From: Flavobacteriales bacterium
Lineage (GTDB): Bacteria > Bacteroidota > Bacteroidia > Flavobacteriales_F > PHOS-HE28
Assembly (NCBI GenBank): GCA_016713875.1
Contig: JADJOI010000003.1
Location: 2,046,001 to 2,110,000 of the forward strand
Direction of reading: 5' to 3'
DNA length: 64,000 nucleotides
In this document: piece after piece, positions 55,093 to 61,471 of the stretch
Numbering within the stretch: the first letter of the stretch is position 1
Layout: every line of letters begins with the position of its first letter
Notes under the pieces: generated by a model
What the model was told of the DNA's origin: nothing
Databases searched by the model: none
The model's input: only the letters and a program-made list of their open reading frames with translations
Program-made: the position numbers and the translations under genes

Positions 55093-56247
55093 ATGCGCAC
55101 CATGCGTTCTCGTTCATTCCATGCCGTGCTGTTGCTCTCCGCTCTCGCGCCCTGCACCACGCTGGCCTTCGATGGCAACGGCAGTTTCGTTTCGCAGGGC
55201 CTCACCCGCAGCTTCGTGTACCATGCGCCGGGCGCCTCGGTGGCGCCGGGACGGCCGCTGCTGATCGCCCTGCATGGGACCGGTGGCACGGGCGCGGGCC
55301 TGAAGGCCGGCACCGACCTGGACGCTGCGGCGGACAACTACGACCTCACGGTGGTGTACCCCAACAGCACCACCATCGGCGGCGACCTGCAGTGGAACGT
55401 GTACGCCGACGACCAGCCGGGCCATGGCGGTGTGGGCGACCCCAACGCCACCGACGACGTGCAGTTCATCAGCGAGCTGATCGACTGGTTCTGCGATGCG
55501 CACGCCATCGACGCGACGCGCGTGTACGTCACCGGGCATTCCAACGGCGGCTTCATGGTCTACCAGCTGGCGCTGCACCTGGCCGACCGCATCGCAGCCT
55601 TCGCGCCGGTGGCCGGCAGCCTGTGGGGCGACAACACCTACCTGATGACCGCCTTCGGGGCCGGCTTCGTGCCGGTGCCGCTGTTCCATGTGCACGGCGA
55701 CCCCGATCCGGTGGTGGAGTACCCGGACGCCGACCACGACCCCAGCACCTGGAACTGGCCCCTGAGCTCCTTCGGCAGCGCCACCTGCGGCGTGGACGCC
55801 TACCTCCCCTACCCCATCTCGCCCACGGTGGACCAGCTGGTGTTCTGCGACGGCAGTGTCGGGGAGCCGGTGAACCTGATCCGCATCCAGGGGGTGGGCC
55901 ATGCCTGGCCGAACGACCCGGGGTTCAACACGGCGATGAGCATCGTGGGCTTCTGTTCGGTGCGGCAACTGGCCGGGGCGGCCTGCGCCACCAGCGTGCC
56001 GGAGGCGGAGGATCCGGCGGTGCTGCTGGTGCACCCGGTGCCGGCGCGCGATGCGCTCACCTTCCGCCATCCGCCGGCCGCCGGCGCCCTGCTCACCGTG
56101 CTCGACCTCACCGGCCGCGTGCTGCTGCAGGAGCGCTCCTCCGGGGCGACCGTGCTGCCGCTGCCCGGCCTGCGCGCAGGGCAGTACGTGCTGCTGGTGC
56201 GCGACGGGAACAGGCCCGAGCTGCGCATCCCCTTCACCGTGGGCTGA
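55093..56247 (+). CDS. Secreted esterase of the PHB-depolymerase/LpqC type with T9SS domain
   Basis: 384 aa with a signal peptide (MRTMRSRSFHAVLLLSALAPCTTLAF). Hydrolase core: RPLLIALHGTGGTGAGLK (oxyanion strand), NYDLTVVYPNST, DDVQFISELIDWFCDAHAIDATRVYVTGHSNGGFMVYQLALHL with Ser nucleophile, the acid in HGDPDPVVEYP and the His in QGVGHAWPND. The C-terminus (LVHPVPARDALTFRHPPAAGALLTVLDLTGRVLLQ...IPFTVG) is a T9SS domain. It resembles enzymes acting on polyhydroxybutyrate or feruloyl esters; the natural substrate is unknown. Confidence 0.88.
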   Translation: MRTMRSRSFHAVLLLSALAPCTTLAFDGNGSFVSQGLTRSFVYHAPGASVAPGRPLLIALHGTGGTGAGLKAGTDLDAAADNYDLTVVYPNSTTIGGDLQWNVYADDQPGHGGVGDPNATDDVQFISELIDWFCDAHAIDATRVYVTGHSNGGFMVYQLALHLADRIAAFAPVAGSLWGDNTYLMTAFGAGFVPVPLFHVHGDPDPVVEYPDADHDPSTWNWPLSSFGSATCGVDAYLPYPISPTVDQLVFCDGSVGEPVNLIRIQGVGHAWPNDPGFNTAMSIVGFCSVRQLAGAACATSVPEAEDPAVLLVHPVPARDALTFRHPPAAGALLTVLDLTGRVLLQERSSGATVLPLPGLRAGQYVLLVRDGNRPELRIPFTVG

Positions 56248-56248
56248 C

Positions 56249-56824
56249 CTACGCCCCGATGCGCCGCTGTACGAAGGCACTCACCTTCTCGTAGAGGTCC
56301 TCCGGCTCGAAGGTGCGCCAGTCCACCTGATCGAGCGCACCGCCCAGCAGGAAGTACTGGTCGATGTTGGCCGCCTTCAGGTCATCGCGCACATGCTCCC
56401 TGAAGTTGAGCAGTGCGATCCAGCCATCGCGGTCGCTCACCTCCTCGAACCACTCCTCGTAGTAGCTCTCGTCGCTGGCGTGGAAGTTGAGCACGTTCTC
56501 GCCGATGAGGATGAAGCGCCCGATGCCCTGGTCCATCAGGGGCTCCACGATGTCGCGCTTGAGGAACATGACGTCGTTGCCCAGCAGGTCGTTCCATTCG
56601 CCGATGAGCTCCAGCACGGCCCAGCCCGCGTCGTAGTCGGCGAACAGCACCTTGAGGTACAGGGTGGACGAGCCGAACTCGTCCCACTGCGGATGGATGG
56701 CATGGTCGTACACCGCATGGGTGAACTCGAACTCGCTGTGCTCGCGGCCGAAGAAGGGCGAACGCTCGTCCTCCTCGCTGATGTAGCGGTGGCGCCAGTT
56801 CCAGAAGGGCTCCAACGTGTGCAC
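56249..56824 (-). CDS. Conserved-looking hypothetical protein, about 191 aa
   Basis: From the GTG at 56824 the protein reads VHTLEPFWNWRHRYISEEDERSPFFGREHSEFEFTHAVYDHAIHPQWDEFGSSTLYLKVLFADYDAGWAVLELIGEWND. It is acidic and rich in aromatic residues, soluble, and resembles conserved hypothetical proteins of Bacteroidota without a name. A GTG at 56878 is in frame. I prefer 56824 because a TATTTTCG box lies 7 bp upstream of it and the extra 18 residues look unrelated. It is convergent with the esterase gene, with stops 1 bp apart. Confidence 0.65.
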   Translation of the reverse strand: MHTLEPFWNWRHRYISEEDERSPFFGREHSEFEFTHAVYDHAIHPQWDEFGSSTLYLKVLFADYDAGWAVLELIGEWNDLLGNDVMFLKRDIVEPLMDQGIGRFILIGENVLNFHASDESYYEEWFEEVSDRDGWIALLNFREHVRDDLKAANIDQYFLLGGALDQVDWRTFEPEDLYEKVSAFVQRRIGA

Positions 56825-56899
56825 GGCGGGGCGAAAATAGCGCGGCGTCCTGCGGTGACCGGCGGTTGACGGTGCCACGGACGCGCGGAACGGGCGAAG

Positions 56900-56907
56900 T
56901 ATCTTGC
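56900..56907 (+). promoter_or_regulatory. Putative -7 box (TATCTTGC) for the dipeptidyl peptidase gene
   Basis: TATCTTNN box 18 bp upstream of the ATG at 56926, inside the gap to the divergent hypothetical gene. Confidence 0.4.
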
Positions 56908-56925
56908 CCGCCCTTGTTGACCGCC

Positions 56926-59145
56926 ATGCTGCACCACCGCCTCCCCGCCGCCCTGTGGCTCATCACCCTCGCGCTTTCCGCGATCGCGCAGAAGCCGCTC
57001 ACCAACCGCGAGATCTGGGCCTCCCCCACCTTCGCCACCGAGTTCGTGGGCGGCCTGGAGGGCATGCGCGACGGCGAGCACTACACGGCGCTGGAGGAGC
57101 GCAACGGCGCGCCGGCCATCGTGCAGTACGCCTACCGCACCGGGCAGGAGGTGGCCGTGCTGGTGGAGGGCAAGGACCTGGTGCCCGCCGGGGCCACGGC
57201 GCCCATCGACGTGGACGGCTACAGCTTCAGCGCCGATGAGAAGAAGGTGATGCTGCGCACCGGCACGGAGCCGTTGTACCGCTACAGCTTCTTCGCCGAG
57301 CACCACATCCTGGACCGCGCCACGCGCACGCTGCGGCCGTTGAGCGACCCGGCCAAGGGCAAACAGCGGCTGGCCACCATCAGCCCCGACGGCAGCAAGG
57401 CCGCCTTCGTGCGCGACAACGACCTGTACGTGGTGGACCTGGGCACCATGACCGAGACGCGCGTGACGAGCGACGGCGCGCTGAACCGCGTGATCAACGG
57501 CGCCACGGACTGGGTGTACGAGGAGGAGTTCGCGCTGGTGCAGGGCTACCAATGGAGCCCGGCCGGCACGCAGCTGCTCTTCCTGCGCACGGATGAGACG
57601 GCCGTGCCGGAGTTCGACCTCACGTACTACGAGAACCGCCTCTACCCGCGGGAATACCGCTTCAAGTACCCCAAGGCCGGGGAGCAGAACAGCACGGTGG
57701 CCCTGTACGTGTACGACACGCGCAACGGGGTCACGCGCGCAGTGGGTATGGGCGAGACCTTCAGCGAGACCTACATCCCCCGCTTCGGGTGGACCACCAA
57801 GGACGATGTGCTGTGGTACATGCTGATGGACCGGCTGCAGCAGACCAAGGTGCTCTTCACGGCGTGGATGGCGTATCCGCCCCCGCCGCAGATCGGCGTG
57901 ATCACCAAGGAGATCTACCGCGAGACGAGCCGCACCTACGTGGAGGTGACGGACGACCTGCACTTCCTGGAGGACGGCAGCGGCTTCATCCTCACGAGCG
58001 AGAAGGACGGGTGGAACCACATCCAGTGGTGCAGCATGGACGGCAAGGTGCAGCGCGCGCTGACCCAGGGCGACTGGGACGTGCTGGCCGTGCAGGGTGT
58101 GGACGCGGCGCGCAAGCGGGTGCTCTTCACCGCGAGCAAGCGGAGCCCACGCGAGCAGGAGGTGTACGCCGTGGGGCTGAGCGGCAAGGGGCTGGTGCCC
58201 CTGAGCCCGCCGGGCGGCTTCAACGACGCGGAGTGGAGCGAGGGCTTCCGCTACTTCATCAACACGCGCAGCACCGCCAGCGAGCCGCCGGTGATCACCC
58301 TGCTGGACGGCGAGGGCAAGCTGGTGAAGACCCTGAAGGACAATGCGGCCCTGCGCGAGCGGATGGCGCCGTACGCCCTGCAGCCGCGCGAGTTCTTCCA
58401 GTGCACCACGGCCGGCGGTGTCACCCTCAACGGGTGGATGATCAAGCCGCCGGGCTTCAGCGCGGACAAGAAGTACCCCGTGTTCATGACCCAGTACAGC
58501 GGCCCCAACAGCAACGAGGTGCTCGACCAGTGGGAGGGCCGCGGCGGGCTGTGGCATCAGCTGCTGGCGCAGCAGGGCTACGTGGTGGCCTGCGTGGACC
58601 CGCGCGGCACGGGTCGCCGCGGCCGCGACTTCCGCCACATCACCTACGGCCAGCTGGGCAAGTACGAGACGGAGGACCAGATCGCGGCCGCGCAATGGCT
58701 GGCGCAGCAGCCGTACGTGGACGGCACGCGCATCGGCATCCAGGGCTGGAGCTACGGCGGCTACATGAGCAGCCTGTGCATCACCAAGGGGGCCGACGTG
58801 TTCAAGGCGGCCATCGCCGTGGCGCCGGTGACCAATTGGCGCTACTACGACACCATCTACACGGAGCGGTACATGGGCCTGCCACAGACCAACGCCGCCG
58901 GCTACGACGACAACAGCCCGATCAACCACGTGGAGAAGCTGAAGGGCAAGTACCTGCTGATCCACGGCATGGGCGACGACAACGTGCACTTCCAGAACGC
59001 CGCCGAGATGGTGATGGCGCTGATCAAGGCCAACAAGCCCTTCGACCAGTTCGCCTACCCGGACAAGAACCACGGGATCTACGGGGGCAACACGCGGCTG
59101 TACCTGTATGAGCAGATGACCACCTGGTTGTTGGAGAACCTGTGA
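56926..59145 (+). CDS. Dipeptidyl-peptidase IV-type serine peptidase (S9B)
   Basis: 739 aa with a signal peptide (MLHHRLPAALWLITLALSAIAQ). N-terminal propeller domain with DWVYEEEF, the double-Glu motif of DPP IV that binds the substrate N-terminus. C-terminal hydrolase with GWSYGG (S609), the acid in GMGDDNVH (D684 or D685) and H716 in NHGIYG. It releases dipeptides with Pro or Ala in second position and works outside the cytoplasm, likely in peptide nutrition. The Met at 56926 was chosen for the signal peptide. Confidence 0.93.
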   Translation: MLHHRLPAALWLITLALSAIAQKPLTNREIWASPTFATEFVGGLEGMRDGEHYTALEERNGAPAIVQYAYRTGQEVAVLVEGKDLVPAGATAPIDVDGYSFSADEKKVMLRTGTEPLYRYSFFAEHHILDRATRTLRPLSDPAKGKQRLATISPDGSKAAFVRDNDLYVVDLGTMTETRVTSDGALNRVINGATDWVYEEEFALVQGYQWSPAGTQLLFLRTDETAVPEFDLTYYENRLYPREYRFKYPKAGEQNSTVALYVYDTRNGVTRAVGMGETFSETYIPRFGWTTKDDVLWYMLMDRLQQTKVLFTAWMAYPPPPQIGVITKEIYRETSRTYVEVTDDLHFLEDGSGFILTSEKDGWNHIQWCSMDGKVQRALTQGDWDVLAVQGVDAARKRVLFTASKRSPREQEVYAVGLSGKGLVPLSPPGGFNDAEWSEGFRYFINTRSTASEPPVITLLDGEGKLVKTLKDNAALRERMAPYALQPREFFQCTTAGGVTLNGWMIKPPGFSADKKYPVFMTQYSGPNSNEVLDQWEGRGGLWHQLLAQQGYVVACVDPRGTGRRGRDFRHITYGQLGKYETEDQIAAAQWLAQQPYVDGTRIGIQGWSYGGYMSSLCITKGADVFKAAIAVAPVTNWRYYDTIYTERYMGLPQTNAAGYDDNSPINHVEKLKGKYLLIHGMGDDNVHFQNAAEMVMALIKANKPFDQFAYPDKNHGIYGGNTRLYLYEQMTTWLLENL

Positions 59146-59151
59146 TCCGGC

Positions 59152-59190
59152 GTGCGCAGGCGCGTGTGCGCATGTGCGCATGAGGACATG
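59152..59190. repeat. GTGCGCATG-type intergenic repeat
   Basis: Overlapping GTGCGCAGG, GTGTGCGCATG and GTGCGCATGAGGACATG words right after the peptidase stop. This is a GC variant of the clusters at 13198-13262 and 19527-19560. Confidence 0.5.
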
Positions 59191-59223
59191 AGATCGAACG
59201 GACGAGCTTCAAGCAGGGCTAGG

Positions 59224-59262
59224 GGAGATCGCTTCCGCTCCTCGCGGAGCGTCGCGATGACG
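59224..59262. repeat. Palindromic element of the GCTTCCGCTCCTCGCGGAGCG...GATGACG type
   Basis: About 39 bp with an internal palindrome (CGCTCCTCGCGGAGCG, near-perfect) and the ends GGAGATCGCTTC and GTCGCGATGACGG. It resembles a short element that recurs in many bacterial genomes, as far as I remember. A partial match may follow at 59335-59355. Confidence 0.45.
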
Positions 59263-59417
59263 GGTCAGGATATGATCGGTGCTTGGGGCGAACACATCCG
59301 TACCGTCGTCGCGAGCAGCCCGATGGGATGCGCGGCGATCTCCCTTCGCCGGACTGGTTCCCAGCCTTGACCAAGCCGCCACCTGAGGAGCGAACCACGG
59401 CGAACAGCCAAGTCAAT

Positions 59418-59690
59418 GACACAAAGGCAGATGGCGACGATGCGAAGGCCGATGTGCACTTCGCGAAGGCGATCGCCGGGGATGCGAGGGGCGTTGATGC
59501 GACCGCAATGACGGTTGGTGGGAATGCGAAGGGCGTTGGCGGGATCGCGAAGGCCGATGACGGGACCGCAACGGCGATCGGCGGGGATGCCACGGGCGTT
59601 GACCGGAACGCCCTGGCCGATGGCGGCGATGCGAACGACGATGGCGGGATCGCGAAGGCGAATGGCGTTGCCGCACCCGCCGATGGCGGT
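59418..59690. repeat. Degenerate 21-bp tandem repeat, 13 units
   Basis: In the plus frame starting at 59283 it encodes heptads of consensus x-A-K-A-D-G-G (DAKADVH, FAKAIAG, DARGVDA, NAKGVGG, IAKADDG, TATAIGG, DATGVDR, NALADGG, DANDDGG, IAKANGV). The minus strand is also open in two frames and shows heptads too, because 21 is a multiple of 3. No frame has a signal peptide or homologue I recognise. The ATG at 59283 to TGA at 59699 (138 aa) is possible but weak. Confidence 0.7.
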
Positions 59691-59919
59691 GCCGCATGAC
59701 CGAATGGAACCCGTGCAACCGCGTGCGTGACTGACACGATCGCCGATGGGGGCGGTGCGGAGGGCGAAGGTGGGCGCGCCGAGGCGCGGGGAGGGCATGA
59801 GCAGCTGTAAAGGGTGCCTTCGGATGCGGGCCGATCGACCGCGGAGCGAGGCGGACGATGCGCACCGGGGAGCGGTGGGCCGGACTTTCGCGCGGACTTG
59901 CACAACATAAGCACGTACT

Positions 59920-59938
59920 ATATAATACATTATTATAT
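59920..59938. promoter_or_regulatory. AT-rich palindrome (ATATAATA-CAT-TATTATAT)
   Basis: Perfect 8-bp inverted repeat with 3-nt centre, in the only strongly AT-rich spot of the GC-rich intergenic region, about 150 bp before the gene at 60090. It could be an operator or a promoter. The rest of 59146-60089 (944 bp) shows only the repeats listed separately and no sure gene. Confidence 0.4.
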
Positions 59939-60089
59939 GTCCACTATTGCCGACAACGTGATCGGGTGTAGTAAGGATCTAACGATCCGAAGTTGATAAA
60001 CAGCGTTTCAGAAACGGAACCCGGGATGGACAGGGCATCGTTGAACCGGCCAACGGCGAGCGCCAAAACAACTCAAACCAACAACGACC

Positions 60090-60782
60090 ATGGACAAGAA
60101 ACAGGAAAATCAGTTGACGATGTTCTATGCGGTGCAAAAGACGCTGGAACGACACACGGCGGTATGGAGCGGTGTGCCTGCGATGGCGACCGCGACGACG
60201 GAGTACGATGCGAACATCGCGTCGCTGGAGGCGTGCGTGGAGAAGCAGGTGATCGACATCCGGGGTTTCGCCCGCGCGAAAGCGGAGGCGGAGGCCGCGA
60301 TGGTGGCGATGACCTTGCAGGTGGCGGGCGGTGTGCGGGCCTATGCGACGGTGGTGGGAGACAGCGTGCTGGCGGACAAGATGAACGTGACGCGGAGCGC
60401 GCTGGTGCGCCACCGGGACAGCGTGGTGGCGCAGCACTGCCAGGGGATCCACACGGAGGCGACGGCCGTGGTGGGGAGCCTGGCGGACTACGGGGTGCTG
60501 CCGGCGACCCTGACGGCGCTGCAGGAGGCGATCGATGCGTATGTGGCGGCGATCACGGCGCCGCGCAACGCGATCACGCAGCGCAAGGGAGCGACGGCCG
60601 AACTGCGGATGCTGCTGAAGGACACCACGAAGCTGCTGGTGAAGCGGCTGGACAGCCTGGTGGAGCAGTTCCGGATGACGCAGCCGGTGTTCTACCGGGA
60701 CTACCACAACAGCCGGATGATCGTGGACCTGGGAACGGGCAGCGCCGAGGGCACGGGCGAACCGGTGCCGGTGGCCGCCTAA
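60090..60782 (+). CDS. Helical protein of unknown function, 230 aa
   Basis: Begins MDKKQENQLTMFYAVQKTLERHTAVWSGVPAMATATTEYDANIASLEACVEKQ. It is nearly all helical, with heptad-like patterns (KAEAEAAMVAMTLQVAGGVRAYATVV, TLTALQEAIDAYVAAI, MLLKDTTKLLVKRLDSLVEQFRMTQPVFYRDYHNSRMIVDLG). No signal peptide. I do not recognise a family with certainty. It lies between the 21-bp and 92-bp tandem repeats, with its own strong terminator. The DNA has GATG-rich codon use similar to the repeats around it. Confidence 0.75.
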   Translation: MDKKQENQLTMFYAVQKTLERHTAVWSGVPAMATATTEYDANIASLEACVEKQVIDIRGFARAKAEAEAAMVAMTLQVAGGVRAYATVVGDSVLADKMNVTRSALVRHRDSVVAQHCQGIHTEATAVVGSLADYGVLPATLTALQEAIDAYVAAITAPRNAITQRKGATAELRMLLKDTTKLLVKRLDSLVEQFRMTQPVFYRDYHNSRMIVDLGTGSAEGTGEPVPVAA

Positions 60783-60805
60783 GGGAAGAAAAGCTCGCCG
60801 ACGAC

Positions 60806-60840
60806 GAGCCCTGGGCCGATGGCCCGGGGTTCGTCATTTT
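60806..60840 (+). terminator. Intrinsic terminator of the helical protein gene
   Basis: 12-bp stem (60806-60817 with 60821-60832, two G-T pairs), GAT loop, followed by GTCATTTT. Confidence 0.8.
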
Positions 60841-60898
60841 CGGGGTGGTGCACAGATGGACGGGGATGGTCCGCGGGAAGATGGAGATGGACGGGAAT

Positions 60899-61165
60899 GG
60901 TCCACAGATGGCGCAGATGGCGCAGATGAATGAGGGGGACGAGAGGGACGAACCACGGATGGACGCGGATGGACACAGATGGACAGGAATGGTCCACGGA
61001 TGACGCGGATGGCGCAGATGAATGCGGGGGACGGGCGGGACGAACCACAGATGGACGCGGATGGACACAGATGGACGGGAATGGTCCACAGATGACGCAG
61101 ATGAATGAGGGGGACGGCAGGGACGAACCACGGATGGACGCGGATGGACACCGATGAATGCCATC
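60899..61165. repeat. 92-bp tandem repeats, about three units
   Basis: Units begin GGTCCAC(A/G)GATG at 60899, 60991 and 61083, exactly 92 bp apart; the third is incomplete. Each holds nested CAGATGG and GGATGGACGCGGATGG words, then GGGACGAACCAC. A degenerate half unit lies at 60850-60898. The remainder of the 689-bp gap up to 61471 is G-rich without a gene. It ends with the start of the restriction-modification gene. Confidence 0.85.
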
Positions 61166-61471
61166 GGCATGAACAGGACAGGGCCGTGAGGCGGTGAACA
61201 GAGCGACCGAACAGGCCCAGGGGGTCGGGCGGTGGGTTCAGGTTCGTAGGTCTTGAGGCCGGTCGGTGGCCGGAGGCCAGGTGGGCTTGGGCGGCCGGAG
61301 GCGTGGGTGGGAGGCCCGGGTTTGGGGTGCTTGGTCCTTGGTCTGGGGGGGCAGGCGGCAATGATATTGGGCACATGGACCGCGGCCCGGACCTGCCCAA
61401 CCGCTGTTGTTGAAAGGTGAATGACGTGAGGAGGCATCCAGGGCCATGTGCTGAGCTACTTTGCCGCTTCC

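Noticed and set aside
56536..59181. 881-aa minus-strand ORF opposite the dipeptidyl peptidase
   Set aside because: Antisense shadow with His/Ala/Val-rich composition; the plus strand has a complete S9B peptidase.
59265..59930. 221-aa and 231-aa minus-strand ORFs over the 21-bp repeat
   Set aside because: Open because the repeat period is a multiple of 3 and the DNA is GC-rich; no start signal or homologue recognised.
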